A stretch of 64,000 bases of DNA. Origin: Thermomicrobiales bacterium (lineage in GTDB: Bacteria; Chloroflexota; Chloroflexia; Thermomicrobiales; CFX8). How positions within the stretch are numbered: position 1 is the stretch's first letter; the number at the start of each line of letters is the position of its first letter. The notes beneath the pieces were generated by a model that searched no databases, had not been told where the DNA came from, and saw nothing but the letters and a program-made list of their open reading frames with translations. Shown here in pieces: positions 21,347-31,226 of this stretch. The stretch spans positions 1 to 64,000 of the forward strand of contig JBAOIG010000005.1 of the NCBI GenBank assembly GCA_037045155.1, read 5' to 3'. Position numbers and translations under genes: made by a program.

Positions 21347-22719
21347 CGGACGACTGCTCTGTCGATCGCCTCGTCGAGCGTCGCGGCGCGGATAAGATCC
21401 AGGCCGGCAGGTGGCCGCACGAGGCCGCGGCCCACGGTCGCTGGAATGAGCGCCTTGCTGAACCCCAGCTTTGACGCCTCCTGCAACCGCCGCTCGAGTT
21501 GGCCGACAGACCGGAGCTCACCTGCCAGCCCCACCTCTCCGATTGTCACCAGGCGTGGATCGACGCGCGTCTCGCGATAGCTCGATGCGATCGCGAGGGC
21601 TACTCCCAGGTCTGCCGCCGGCTCGCCCAGCCTCATGCCCCCAACGACGTTGACAAACACATCCTGGTCGGCCAGAGCCAGCCCGACGCGTCGGGACAGA
21701 ACGGCAACAAGCATCTGCATTCGACTCAGATCGATCCCGTTGGCCGTGCGACGGGCGTTGCCGAACGAGCTTGCGCTCGTCAGACCCTGCACTTCGACCA
21801 GAATCGGCCGCGTGCCTTCCATCGTCACGACCACGGTCGATCCCGCCGCGTTTCCCGGTCGCTCTTCGAGAAACGCCTCACTGGGGTTGCGGACCTCACG
21901 CATCCCCTGCTCGACCATCTCGAACACCCCGACCTCATCAGTCGGGCCAAAGCGATTCTTAACCGCCCGCAGGATGCGGTACTGGTGAAAACGGTCGCCT
22001 TCGAGGTAGAGCACTGCGTCGACCATGTGCTCGAGCACGCGCGGCCCGGCAATCGACCCTTCCTTGGTCACATGGCCAACGAGAAAGACCGCTACGTCGC
22101 GCGGCTTGGCGTAGCTCACCAGACGGGAGGCGCACTCTCGAACCTGACTGACGCTGCCGGCCGCAGAGCTGATCTCTGGTGTGAAGACGGTCTGGATTGA
22201 GTCGATGATGACAACAACCGGGCCGAGCTGCTCCGCCGCGCCGATGATGTCGTCGATGTTCGTCTCGGAGAGGACATAGAGATGATCGATGCCAATGCCG
22301 ACGCGCTCGGCGCGAAGCTTCACCTGTTGCGCCGACTCCTCGGCGGTCACGTAGAGTACCGATTCTCCGCTGGCCGACAGTTCAGCCGCTGCTTGCAGGA
22401 GTAATGTCGACTTCCCGATCCCGGGGTCCCCACCAACCAACACGAGTGAGCCGGGCACAACCCCGCCTCCGAGGACGCGGGAAAACTCTTCGGTCGGCAA
22501 TGGCCGGCGTTTCAGATTCGCGCTCGGCACGGAAGACAACGGCTGCGGCTGTGCGGCTGACGGCGGTCGCGCTGCGCTGCCTGGCCCTGTCGTTGCTGGT
22601 CGGGCCTCCATCGTCTCGACCAGCGAACCCCATGCCCCACAGTCGGGACAACGACCGTAGTAGCTCGCGCTCTCCCGTCCACACTGCTGGCAGATGTACT
22701 TCGTTCGTGGCCTGGCCAA
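21343..22719 (-). CDS. radA: DNA repair protein RadA (Sms)
   Basis: 458 residues. RadA is a RecA-like helicase that helps branch migration and processing of recombination intermediates. Parts in order: a four-Cys zinc finger (Cys10, 13, 24, 27), the RecA-type ATPase with Walker A GDPGIGKS near 97-104, the KNRFG motif that defines the family, and a C-terminal Lon-protease-like domain. It starts with TTG. It ends 4 bp inside the end of murG (convergent) and follows clpC by 82 bp, the Gram-positive-type clpC-radA order, but without ctsR, mcsA or mcsB. Confidence 0.96.
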   Translation of the reverse strand: MARPRTKYICQQCGRESASYYGRCPDCGAWGSLVETMEARPATTGPGSAARPPSAAQPQPLSSVPSANLKRRPLPTEEFSRVLGGGVVPGSLVLVGGDPGIGKSTLLLQAAAELSASGESVLYVTAEESAQQVKLRAERVGIGIDHLYVLSETNIDDIIGAAEQLGPVVVIIDSIQTVFTPEISSAAGSVSQVRECASRLVSYAKPRDVAVFLVGHVTKEGSIAGPRVLEHMVDAVLYLEGDRFHQYRILRAVKNRFGPTDEVGVFEMVEQGMREVRNPSEAFLEERPGNAAGSTVVVTMEGTRPILVEVQGLTSASSFGNARRTANGIDLSRMQMLVAVLSRRVGLALADQDVFVNVVGGMRLGEPAADLGVALAIASSYRETRVDPRLVTIGEVGLAGELRSVGQLERRLQEASKLGFSKALIPATVGRGLVRPPAGLDLIRAATLDEAIDRAVVR

Positions 22720-22801
22720 TGCTCACAGCCCTCGCACGAGCAAGCACGGAGGTTCATTCACCCCCGTGCTGCGCGATCCACGATATTCTTCGGCCCTTGC
22801 G

Positions 22802-25252
22802 TCAGACAGCCGCTAACGCGGGAGCAGGCTCGATCTTCAGCAGCTCATCTTCGACGTCCACCACGATCGTAATTCCGGGCTTGTATCGACCGTCAAGAAG
22901 ACCTTCCGCGAGAGGATCTTCGATCAGATTCTGAATGATGCGCCGGAGCGGGCGTGCGCCATACTGTCGATCGTAGCCACGATCGCCAAGGAAGTCCTGT
23001 GCGCCGGTGGTGACATCCAGCGTGATCGACTGCTCGGCCAGCTGAGTCTTGATCCGTTTCAGCTCCAGCTCAACGATCTCGCGGATCTGCTCGGTCGAGA
23101 GCGCATGGAAGACGATGACGCCGTCGATGCGGTTCAAGAATTCAGGGCGGAACGTGCGCTTCAGTTGATCTGTAACACGCTCTCGCATGCGGTCGTAGTC
23201 CTGCTGCGCCTTCTTGGCCCCGTCGGCCGACGTCGCGAACCCGAACTGCTTGTCGGTCGTGATCTGCTCGGCGCCGATGTTGGATGTCATGATGATAATC
23301 GTGTTGCGAAAGTCCACTCGACGGCCCTTGGCATCCGCCAGGTTACCGTCCTCGAGGATCTGCAAGAGCATATTGAAGGCATCGGGGTGCGCCTTCTCGA
23401 TCTCGTCAAGCAGGATCACCGAGTAGCTCTTCCGCCGGACCGACTCGGTCAGCTGTCCGCCTTCTTCATAGCCGACATAGCCCGGAGGCGCTCCGACGAG
23501 CCGCGAGACAGTGTGCCGCTCCATGAACTCACTCATATCGATCTTGATGAGCGCGTCGTCAGAGCCGAACATGAACTCGGCAAGTGCGCGAGCCAACAGT
23601 GACTTGCCGACGCCCGTGGGGCCGAGGAAGATGAACGACCCGATCGGGCGACGAGGATCCTTCAGGCCGGCCCGCGCTCTCCGCACGGCCTTCGCCATCA
23701 TGGAAATTGCCTCGTCCTGGCCGATAATTCGCTCATGCAGGGCGGCTTCCATGTGCAGGAGCCGCTCGGACTCCTCAGCCGCCAACCGCGTCAGCGGTAT
23801 GCCGGTCCACATCGAAACGACTTGTGCGATGTCCTCCTCGGTCACCTCGGGACTATCGCTGCCCTGCTCCTCTTTCCAGTCCTTCTCCAGCTCGGCGATA
23901 CGCATCCGCAACTTGCGTTCACGGTCGCGCAATTCTGCCGCGAGCTCGAACTCCTGCCCTGAGACCGCGGCGTCAAGCTCACGCTGGAGGCTTTCCATGC
24001 CGCGCATCGCTTCCTTCAGGCTCGGTGGAGAGGCAGAACGATACATCCGCACTCGTGACGAGGCTTCGTCGATCAGATCGATCGCCTTGTCGGGCATGAA
24101 CCGGTCTGTGACGTAGCGAGCGGCCAGCTGGGCGGCCGACTCCAGCGCGGCGTCTGTGATCTTGAGCTTGTGGTGTTCTTCGTATCGTTCGCGGATCCCG
24201 TGCAGGATCGCAACGGTCTCCTCGGTCGTCGGTTCTGGCACCTGGATCGGCTGAAACCGGCGTTCGAGTGCCGCGTCACGCTCGATGTACTTGCGATATT
24301 CGTCGAGTGTCGTCGCGCCGATCGTTTGTACCTCGCCCCGAGACAGCGCGGGCTTGAGGATGTTCGCGGCATCAACCGCGCCCTCGGCAGCGCCAGCGCC
24401 AACGAGCGTGTGCAGCTCATCGATGAAGAGAATCGCGCCGGTCTCCTTGACTTCGCCGACGATCTTCTTCAGGCGCTCCTCGAACTCGCCACGATATTTC
24501 GTTCCAGCGACGAGCGCGCCGATATCGAGCGCGACCACACGCTTGTTCTGAAGCGGTTCGGGGACGTCGCCGCTAATGATCCGCTGGGCCAGGCCCTCAA
24601 CAATTGCGGTCTTGCCAACGCCCGGCTCACCAATGAGCGCGGGATTGTTCTTCGTCCGGCGCGAGAGGATCTGCATCACGCGCTCGATCTCATTCTGGCG
24701 CCCGATGATCGGATCCAGCTTCGATTGGCGCGCGGCCTCGGTCAGGTCGAAGCCCAGGGCGTCAAGATAGGGCGTCTTCGTCGTCTGCTTGGTCTGCTGA
24801 TACCCGGCATTCTGGCTGACGACTTGCATCACCTGGGCACGCACCTTCTCCAGGTTGACGCCGAGACTTTCGAGCACGCCGGCGGCGATGCCCTCGCCTT
24901 CGCGGACGAGACCGAGGAGCAGATGCTCGGTGCCGATGTAGTGATGGTTCAGTCTGCGGGCCTCATCGACGGCAAGCTCAATGACCTTCTTCGCGCGAGG
25001 CGTGAGGCCGATCTCGCCCATAATGACGGTCTCGCCACGGCCGATGATGAACTCGACCGCCGACCGTACCTTTGGCAACTGGACACCCATGTTGCTTAGG
25101 ACACGCGCGGCGACACCGTCACCCTCGCGGACCAGGCCAAGCAGGAGATGCTCAGTGCCGATGTAATTGTGGTTAAAGCGCTGGGCCTCCTCCTGTGCCA
25201 ACGTCAGGACCTTGCGCGCGCGCTCTGTGAACTTCTCGAATTTGTCTGCCAT
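22802..25252 (-). CDS. clpC: ATP-dependent Clp protease ATP-binding subunit ClpC
   Basis: 816 residues. An AAA+ unfoldase that feeds proteins to ClpP. Order: two Clp_N repeats (about 1-145, each with the FNHNYIGTEHLLLGL or LNHHYIGTEHLLLGL signature), first ATPase with GEPGVGKT, a central region with a UVR-like coiled segment (about 415-455), second ATPase with GPTGVGKS, and the ClpB D2-small domain. The mid-domain is short, which marks ClpC rather than ClpB. It begins at an ATG and is followed by radA. Confidence 0.97.
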   Translation of the reverse strand: MADKFEKFTERARKVLTLAQEEAQRFNHNYIGTEHLLLGLVREGDGVAARVLSNMGVQLPKVRSAVEFIIGRGETVIMGEIGLTPRAKKVIELAVDEARRLNHHYIGTEHLLLGLVREGEGIAAGVLESLGVNLEKVRAQVMQVVSQNAGYQQTKQTTKTPYLDALGFDLTEAARQSKLDPIIGRQNEIERVMQILSRRTKNNPALIGEPGVGKTAIVEGLAQRIISGDVPEPLQNKRVVALDIGALVAGTKYRGEFEERLKKIVGEVKETGAILFIDELHTLVGAGAAEGAVDAANILKPALSRGEVQTIGATTLDEYRKYIERDAALERRFQPIQVPEPTTEETVAILHGIRERYEEHHKLKITDAALESAAQLAARYVTDRFMPDKAIDLIDEASSRVRMYRSASPPSLKEAMRGMESLQRELDAAVSGQEFELAAELRDRERKLRMRIAELEKDWKEEQGSDSPEVTEEDIAQVVSMWTGIPLTRLAAEESERLLHMEAALHERIIGQDEAISMMAKAVRRARAGLKDPRRPIGSFIFLGPTGVGKSLLARALAEFMFGSDDALIKIDMSEFMERHTVSRLVGAPPGYVGYEEGGQLTESVRRKSYSVILLDEIEKAHPDAFNMLLQILEDGNLADAKGRRVDFRNTIIIMTSNIGAEQITTDKQFGFATSADGAKKAQQDYDRMRERVTDQLKRTFRPEFLNRIDGVIVFHALSTEQIREIVELELKRIKTQLAEQSITLDVTTGAQDFLGDRGYDRQYGARPLRRIIQNLIEDPLAEGLLDGRYKPGITIVVDVEDELLKIEPAPALAAV

Positions 25253-25423
25253 GTGATTGTCTCCGACGATCGGGCGCGATCGGCGCGCCGAATTCCGACG
25301 CTCGTCGCGGCAACGCTCGCACTAGCGTAGTTACCTGCAACGAGCCTACTGCTGGACACCGGACGATGCAAGTCCCCGGCCAGCGAGCCGGGGTAGGGTA
25401 GCCCGGCAGTAAGTCAGATGCGA

Positions 25424-25442
25424 CCGGCCCAGATTGGGCCGG
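25424..25442 (-). terminator. Hairpin after the S1-like gene
   Basis: An 8-bp stem (CCGGCCCA / TGGGCCGG) with a 3-nt loop lies 53-71 bp past the S1-like stop codon, in the 242-bp gap before clpC. No strong T-run follows, so termination may be partial. Nothing else is recognisable in this gap. Confidence 0.5.
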
Positions 25443-25494
25443 CCGCGTCTTGAAGTGAGGTACATGTTCTGGCGAATCGGGAGCTGAGGGACGC

Positions 25495-26991
25495 CTAGCT
25501 CGACGAATCTCCGGGCTCGCCATCGGTGGCGGTGGAATCGCCGCCTTCATCGTTCGATGCGGATTCATCCGCCGCGGCCGCCTCGGCAAATGCCTGCGAC
25601 AGCGCCAACCCTGCCGCGGTCTGCGGCTCTTCGTCATCCTCCAGCACAACCGCTGCAGCCAGCGGAGCCGAGGATTCCTCAGTTTCCTCAACTTCGGGAG
25701 ACGGCTCCCGTTCGATACGCTGTGCGGGCACGCCATCCTCATCTGGCTCGACCTCGAGTGCCAGAAGCTGATGCTTGAGCTCGACAGCCTCAGCGCCGAG
25801 CGCCTCTTCGACTTCTTCGTCGGTGGCCTCAAGCGCGCGTCGGAGACTCAGGCCCATCCTGCGTCGCTGCGGATCGATTCGGATGATCCGCACGAGGAGG
25901 TCCTGACCCTCATGAACGAGCTGACGTGGGTGGCTGATCCGGAGATCGGAGAGTTCCGACACGTGGACCAGGCCCTCAATGCCGTCTTCGATCCGCGCGA
26001 ACGCTCCGAAGTTGGCAAGCTGCGTGACCGTGCCGATCACAAGCTGGTTGACTTCATACTTGGCCGCGACCCGGCTCCATGGCTCAGCCTGGGTTCGCTT
26101 GATCGACAGAGCGATCTTCTTCTCGTCGGCGTTGATGCCGAGCACGAAGACGTCGATCTCCTGCCCGATGTGCAACACCTCGCTCGGGTGGCGCACGCGG
26201 CTCCAGGACAGTTCCGACAGGTGAACGAGTCCGTCCGCGCCCCCGACATCGACGAAAGCGCCGAAGTCGCAAATGCTGGACACTCGTCCGCGCCGGACTT
26301 CGCCCTCGCGGAGATCCTGGATCAGCTTCTCCTTCATCACATCACGCCGCTCCTGGAGCGCTTGCCGCTCTGACAGGATCAGCCGGTTGCGATGTCGGTT
26401 GATCTCGATGATCTTAAGCTGCAGCTTCGAGCCGATGAGGCGAGCCATATCGGCCTGCTTCTGCGCATCGTCGCCACCGCGAATCTCGGTGACCTGCGAG
26501 GCAGGCACGAAGCCGCGCACGCCGTCGAGGTTCACCAGCAGACCGCCCTTGTTGTAGTTCACGACCTCGGCGTCGATAACGTCGCCGGCCTCGAACTGCT
26601 CCTGGAGAATCCGCCAGCTCTTCTCCTGGCGAGCGCGATCGATCGATACGACCGCGTGACCCTCCTGGTTTTCGGGCTGCACTACGAACACGAGGACGCT
26701 GCCGCCTACTACGAGTGCGCTGCGCTCGTCATCGCCCAACGTCGAAGACTCGCGAGACGGGATCACTCCCTCGGACTTCGATCCGATATCGACGAGGATT
26801 TCCTCGCGATCGAGGTGCATGATGGTGCCTTCGAGCACGTCGCCATACTTCAACGTATGGTAATCATGCGTCGGATCCGCCAGGAGCTGTTCCATCAACG
26901 CGCGTCCGGCGTCGTCGATGCTGCTTTCCGGGTCAAGATCCACGGTCCCCTGCATGATGGGGGTGGATCCTTCGTTTTCGGTACGTTCCAT
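25495..26991 (-). CDS. rpsA: Ribosomal protein S1-like protein with four S1 domains
   Basis: About 498 residues. Four consecutive S1 RNA-binding repeats fill residues about 45-385 (repeat starts GDVLEGTI, GDVIDAEV, GEVRRGRV, NQLVIGTV), followed by a highly acidic, probably disordered tail of about 100 residues. S1 binds mRNA and helps initiation on the 30S subunit; in high-GC and Gram-positive bacteria the short form may have wider roles. ATG at 26991 is preferred (AGGGA six bases upstream); an upstream start at 27126 would include the promoter region. The acidic tail is unusual and may modulate RNA binding. Confidence 0.92.
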   Translation of the reverse strand: MERTENEGSTPIMQGTVDLDPESSIDDAGRALMEQLLADPTHDYHTLKYGDVLEGTIMHLDREEILVDIGSKSEGVIPSRESSTLGDDERSALVVGGSVLVFVVQPENQEGHAVVSIDRARQEKSWRILQEQFEAGDVIDAEVVNYNKGGLLVNLDGVRGFVPASQVTEIRGGDDAQKQADMARLIGSKLQLKIIEINRHRNRLILSERQALQERRDVMKEKLIQDLREGEVRRGRVSSICDFGAFVDVGGADGLVHLSELSWSRVRHPSEVLHIGQEIDVFVLGINADEKKIALSIKRTQAEPWSRVAAKYEVNQLVIGTVTQLANFGAFARIEDGIEGLVHVSELSDLRISHPRQLVHEGQDLLVRIIRIDPQRRRMGLSLRRALEATDEEVEEALGAEAVELKHQLLALEVEPDEDGVPAQRIEREPSPEVEETEESSAPLAAAVVLEDDEEPQTAAGLALSQAFAEAAAADESASNDEGGDSTATDGEPGDSSS

Positions 26992-27069
26992 ATACCATCC
27001 CTGCGCGTAAGATTTGCCAACAGTCGGCAGGCCGAAAGACGGCCCGACGCCGTCAGCGAAGCGCACCCT

Positions 27070-27099
27070 AGTATAGTGCCTGAGACGCCATGCATGCAA
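27070..27099 (-). promoter_or_regulatory. Promoter of the S1-like gene
   Basis: Minus strand: -35 TTGCAT (27094-27099), 18-bp spacer, -10 TATACT (27070-27075), about 80 bp before the ATG at 26991. Confidence 0.68.
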
Positions 27100-27176
27100 C
27101 GGGAAAGCGGAAAAATCAGGGGACAATCCACTTAGAAAGATGCGCAGGCGCGAGCCGCTCGCTCCTTGCCGCTCGC

Positions 27177-27689
27177 TCAGACCTGAATCAGCCGAGCCTG
27201 CACCTCATCCCGCACATCGAGCGTGCCCCAGGTCGCCGCCGGCGCCCACCGTGGCTGCGTTGGCGAGCCCGGATTGATCATCCAGAGTCCATCAACGAGC
27301 TCGATGACCGGTCGGTGGCTATGGCCATACACGACCCAATCGACGATCCCGCGCATCCGATCGACCGCGCGTACTCGGGCGGTCATCCGCGTTATGCCAC
27401 TTGGGTCGTGGCCGTGGACCAGACCGATCGTGTGGGGCCCACACCGAAACAGCCGCTCCAACGGCAGCGTCGCCATCAGGCCGGAACCGTCATCGTCGCT
27501 GTTCCCTTGAACCGCGTATACCGGCGCCAACGTCGTCAGATACTCAAGCACCCACGGCCGGCTGATATCTCCCGCATGGAAGATCAGGTCACACCGAGCG
27601 AGTCCATCAATGAGCGAATCCGGCAACGATCGCGAGCGAAGCAGATGTGTATCCGCGATCAACCCGATTTGAGCTGGAAACGGGAGCAT
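27177..27689 (-). CDS. YfcE/MJ0936-type metallophosphodiesterase
   Basis: 170 residues. The calcineurin-like motifs are complete: DTH, HAGDI, QGNSD, HGH and GHSH, giving a two-metal phosphodiesterase site. Substrate unknown; relatives hydrolyse cyclic nucleotides or model phosphodiesters. The ATG at 27689 begins one base after the stop of the aldolase gene (TGA A ATG) with no SD, so translation is probably coupled; the frame extends upstream to 27740 but would overlap that gene. Confidence 0.88.
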   Translation of the reverse strand: MLPFPAQIGLIADTHLLRSRSLPDSLIDGLARCDLIFHAGDISRPWVLEYLTTLAPVYAVQGNSDDDGSGLMATLPLERLFRCGPHTIGLVHGHDPSGITRMTARVRAVDRMRGIVDWVVYGHSHRPVIELVDGLWMINPGSPTQPRWAPAATWGTLDVRDEVQARLIQV

Positions 27690-27690
27690 T

Positions 27691-28593
27691 TCAAACGCGG
27701 GCAAGCAGCCCGGCCTGCTCGAAGATCCGCTGAATCTCAAAACGCTCTGCGTCTGTCGCCGGTAGCAGCGGTGGACGCGGATCGCCGGTCTCCAACCCCA
27801 CGAGAGCCATGGCAGCCTTCAGGCCTGCAATGCCAAAACGGGTCGTCACGGCGGCGTTCGGCGCAAGCAGGTTGAACTGCGCCCGGCGCGCGGCCTCGTG
27901 GTTCCCGGCCTCGAATAGCTCACGCAACTCAACGCAAGCTGCCGGCACGACGTCGGCCAACGCGAGGATGCCGCCCTTCGCGCCCAGGCAGAGCGCCGGG
28001 TACAGAAAGTTCGCGGACCCGGCCAGCACGGCAAACTCATCGTCGGCGCCAGCAACCATCTCAGCAAACTTCACCGCATTGCCAGCGCTATCCTTGACGC
28101 CGACGATGTTTGGATGCGCAGAGAGCATCGACACCGTCGACGCGGGAAGATCCACGCCGGTGTAGGCGGTCATGATGTAGACGACAATCGGGATTGGCGA
28201 GGCATCGGCGACTGCGTAATAGTGTCGCTTGTAGGCCTCCGCGTCGTACCGCGGCCGGTAGTAGTGCGGTGTGACGACAAGCGCAAAGTCCGCGCCGAGC
28301 TCAGCCGCAGAACGAGTCAGACGGATCGTCGCTCTTGTCGATTCGACGCCAGTGCCGGCCAGCACGAGCTTCCGACCACCGATCGTCCTCGTCGCTGTGT
28401 CGATCAGGCGTAGCTTCTCGTCCTCGTCCAGCAGCGCAGACTCGCCATTCGACCCCATGACAACAATGCCATCGAGCGGGCTGTTTGCGTACCACTCGAC
28501 ATTCTTCGCGTAGTTGTCGAGATCAAGCTCGCCATCTGCGCCATAGAGCGCCGCGATTGGCGCGAGAACACCACCGAGTGGCCGAGTTGCCAT
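27691..28593 (-). CDS. DapA-superfamily aldolase, 4-hydroxy-2-oxoglutarate aldolase (HOGA1)-like
   Basis: 300 residues, TIM-barrel class-I aldolase. The Schiff-base Lys167 lies in GVKDSAG and Tyr139 is the expected catalytic Tyr. The region after the lysine (LAGSANFLYPALCLGA, then PNAAVTTRFGIAGLK) resembles eukaryotic HOGA1, which splits 4-hydroxy-2-oxoglutarate into pyruvate and glyoxylate, more than true DapA. The usual YNxP loop is replaced by YIMTAYTG, also against DHDPS. SD GGAGGGACAGG precedes the ATG. It is followed by the phosphodiesterase. Assignment to HOGA activity is from recalled similarity and remains tentative. Confidence 0.82.
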   Translation of the reverse strand: MATRPLGGVLAPIAALYGADGELDLDNYAKNVEWYANSPLDGIVVMGSNGESALLDEDEKLRLIDTATRTIGGRKLVLAGTGVESTRATIRLTRSAAELGADFALVVTPHYYRPRYDAEAYKRHYYAVADASPIPIVVYIMTAYTGVDLPASTVSMLSAHPNIVGVKDSAGNAVKFAEMVAGADDEFAVLAGSANFLYPALCLGAKGGILALADVVPAACVELRELFEAGNHEAARRAQFNLLAPNAAVTTRFGIAGLKAAMALVGLETGDPRPPLLPATDAERFEIQRIFEQAGLLARV

Positions 28594-28640
28594 GTTCCTG
28601 TCCCTCCAGATAGCGGCACGTCGCTCCGCGATCAGCCCAT

Positions 28641-30089
28641 TTAACCTGACTCCGAGGATACCCCGTCATCTGCCGGACGAGTAGCCGCAAGTGATTCGAG
28701 CGCGATGATCCCGCCGGCAACGATCCAGAACAGCGCGACCGTGTGAGAGAACTGGGGATTGAAAAAGTAGTGATCGACGAATGCCACCGCCAGCAGGGCC
28801 AGAAACGCGGCTTCCAGGCCCAGCAGAACATCTACGTCCGGCCCTCTGCGTCCGACAACGCCCCGCAACCCGCGCCATGCAACGACCGCCACAATGATGA
28901 GAAACACACTGAGCCCAATCACCCCGATTCGTTCGCCGATCAAGAGATAGACGCTGGAAACGCCCGTCTGCTGGTTGACCGATGGCGCGTCGCCGAACCC
29001 GACTCCAATCCATGGATGCCTGCGAATGATGTCCCAGGCGTTCTGATACTCCCGCAGGCGCAACTTGGTCGCGGGATCCTGGACGGTGAATCCCTGCCAC
29101 AGTCGATTGACAAAGCCGCCCCCGAACCCAAGTGTAATCACCGCCGCAGCCATGAGCCCGAGTGGCGCGATCAACCAGCGGCGTCGAAACAACAGGACAA
29201 ACCCGACACCAAACGCCGCTCCGACCCAGGCGCCCCGCGAGTAAGTCAGCAGAAGCGCCGCGCCGGTCAGCGCCGTCACGCTGCCGGCCAACCAGCCCGG
29301 AATCGCGCGACTTGGCGTGAGCGTCTGAGTCATCGCCAGCAAAAAGCCAACCATCATCATCCCGCCGAACGCATTCGGATCGACGCTCGTGCCGGTCGCC
29401 CGCATCGCGCGAGCCGGATTGTCCTCGATGTAACGGACGATATCCGCCGCCGGATACCCATACGGCACGAGGCGGCCGAGGATGCGGAGCGTCACGAATG
29501 GCCCACCTGCGTAGAGAATCAGGGCGATCCCTGCTGCAATGCCCGACCCAACGATCAGCAGCACGACGAGCAGCCGACCGTCGCTCGGCGAGCGGATCAA
29601 CTGGCGGACCAGATAGAACGTGGCAATCGCGAGGACAAAACGGCCGAAGTCGTGGACGGTCTGGGTCGTGTAGTTTCGACCAAGCCCAAGCAAGAACGCG
29701 AGCACAGTAATCCCGACCAGAAGCGCCACCAGCGCCTCGGGCCATCCAATTGCGAGGCTCACCCGGCGATCCAACGCTGCGATAGCGACGCTGGCAACAA
29801 GGAAATACGCCAGCGCAAGCTCAAGGAGCGTCGGCGTGATCGGACCGCCGATCGGGACGACGGCAAACGGCACGACGTAGATGACGACAAGCACGCCGGC
29901 CAGCCCGACCCAGATACTGCGGAGCATAACCAGCGCAACTGCCGGCAGGATTGCGAAGATCGCGGCGAACGGCAGGCCGGCAACCACAACCATTCCGCCG
30001 GCCAGCGCCCCGACGGCAACCGCGAGCATCGCCAACGCTGTCGTGGGCAGTGGCTCGCGCCGGCCAATCGGCTCCCGGCTCAGATCCAT
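28641..30089 (-). CDS. O-antigen ligase/polymerase-like membrane protein (Wzy/WaaL family)
   Basis: 482 residues with about a dozen hydrophobic segments and one large extracytoplasmic loop containing the family-type sequence RLREYQNAWDIIRRHPWIGVGFG (split: ends HPWIGVGFG) before the last helices. Proteins of this fold polymerise or ligate surface polysaccharide, or transfer glycans to proteins. No other glycan genes are adjacent; its partner here is corA, whose stop lies 10 bp inside this gene's start. A specific role cannot be given. Confidence 0.82.
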   Translation of the reverse strand: MDLSREPIGRREPLPTTALAMLAVAVGALAGGMVVVAGLPFAAIFAILPAVALVMLRSIWVGLAGVLVVIYVVPFAVVPIGGPITPTLLELALAYFLVASVAIAALDRRVSLAIGWPEALVALLVGITVLAFLLGLGRNYTTQTVHDFGRFVLAIATFYLVRQLIRSPSDGRLLVVLLIVGSGIAAGIALILYAGGPFVTLRILGRLVPYGYPAADIVRYIEDNPARAMRATGTSVDPNAFGGMMMVGFLLAMTQTLTPSRAIPGWLAGSVTALTGAALLLTYSRGAWVGAAFGVGFVLLFRRRWLIAPLGLMAAAVITLGFGGGFVNRLWQGFTVQDPATKLRLREYQNAWDIIRRHPWIGVGFGDAPSVNQQTGVSSVYLLIGERIGVIGLSVFLIIVAVVAWRGLRGVVGRRGPDVDVLLGLEAAFLALLAVAFVDHYFFNPQFSHTVALFWIVAGGIIALESLAATRPADDGVSSESG

Positions 30090-31102
30090 CGGCGCATCCG
30101 GAACACCAGGATCATTCCCACGATGATCGCCAACATCAGCGCGGAGATGATGACAAGCGCGTATGGGGAATGCTCGTATGGCAACGGCACATTCATCCCG
30201 AAGATGCTTGTGATCAGCGTCAGGGGGAGGATGATCACTGAGATGACCGTGAGCGCCTTGATGACTTCGTTCAGGCGATGCGAAGCGAGCGAATCGAACG
30301 TGTCACTCAGCCCGTCCAGCACTTCTTTCAGGTCATCGAGCGAGTCCCAGATCTTCGCCAGATGGTCGGCGACATCGCCGAAGTAGACATCGGCCTCAAT
30401 ATCGCTGCGAACCACGGGCAGGCCCCGATGCTCGAGCTGCGAGATTATGGCCAGTTGCGGCTTCATGATCCGTCGGAGCGCGATCAGATCGCGTCGAACT
30501 ACGGAGATCTCCTGCACCGTCCGCAGACCGGAGCTATTGAAGATTGCGTCTTCGATGGTTTCGATCCGCTCGGACAAGCGATTCACGATCGGGAAGCAGT
30601 AGTCCACCAGCCGATCGATGACGTAGTAGAGCAGATGCAATGGCGACTGGCTCATCATCGCCTCGCGGGCATCTTCAGACTTGGCTGCCTGATCGAACAT
30701 TCCGCCCAGCGGGCGAAGCACGCCATCGTGCGCAGTGATCACATAGTCGCGCCCGACGAAGAAATCCACCTCCGATGCTGTGGTCACCCGCGTCTCTTTG
30801 TTATGCACGGGAAAATGCATCACCAGAAAGGCGTAGTCATCGTCGATATCGATCTTCGGGCGCTGGGTGCGACTTATCACATCATCGAGAAGTAGCTCGT
30901 GAAACCCGAACTCGTTCCGCAGGTACTCGATCTCCTGCGGTCCCGGCTTTCGAATATCGATCCAGCGAAGTCCATCGTGAACGACGACCTGAAGGCGCGA
31001 GGCGCCCCCTGTGGCATCGGCCTTCCGGGCGCGACTGTTTCCCGGCCGAACAAGACGGCCGGCGCTGGCGATCGGCAATGGTTTACGCTTGTGCGTCGGC
31101 AA
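30080..31102 (-). CDS. corA: CorA-family magnesium/divalent cation transporter
   Basis: 340 residues. Cytosolic N-domain followed by a long helix and two C-terminal membrane segments; the signature GMN sits in IFGMNVPLP at the end of the first one, and the acidic/proline-rich loop follows (PLPYEHSPYA). The protein forms a pentameric Mg2+ channel. It starts with TTG at 31102, and the first 35 residues are basic and poorly conserved, so the true start may be further in. The O-antigen-ligase-like gene overlaps its end by 10 bp. Confidence 0.93.
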   Translation of the reverse strand: MPTHKRKPLPIASAGRLVRPGNSRARKADATGGASRLQVVVHDGLRWIDIRKPGPQEIEYLRNEFGFHELLLDDVISRTQRPKIDIDDDYAFLVMHFPVHNKETRVTTASEVDFFVGRDYVITAHDGVLRPLGGMFDQAAKSEDAREAMMSQSPLHLLYYVIDRLVDYCFPIVNRLSERIETIEDAIFNSSGLRTVQEISVVRRDLIALRRIMKPQLAIISQLEHRGLPVVRSDIEADVYFGDVADHLAKIWDSLDDLKEVLDGLSDTFDSLASHRLNEVIKALTVISVIILPLTLITSIFGMNVPLPYEHSPYALVIISALMLAIIVGMILVFRMRRWI

Positions 31103-31226
31103 CTCGAGTTCCCGTCACCGCAGGCTCATCCAGCGCGGGCGATCCACCCTCGCGGCGTAAGGATACGAAGAACGACGCCAGCCCGAGCAATCCGGGCGCG
31201 GCGCCGTTCTCAATCGCTTCCAGGCG

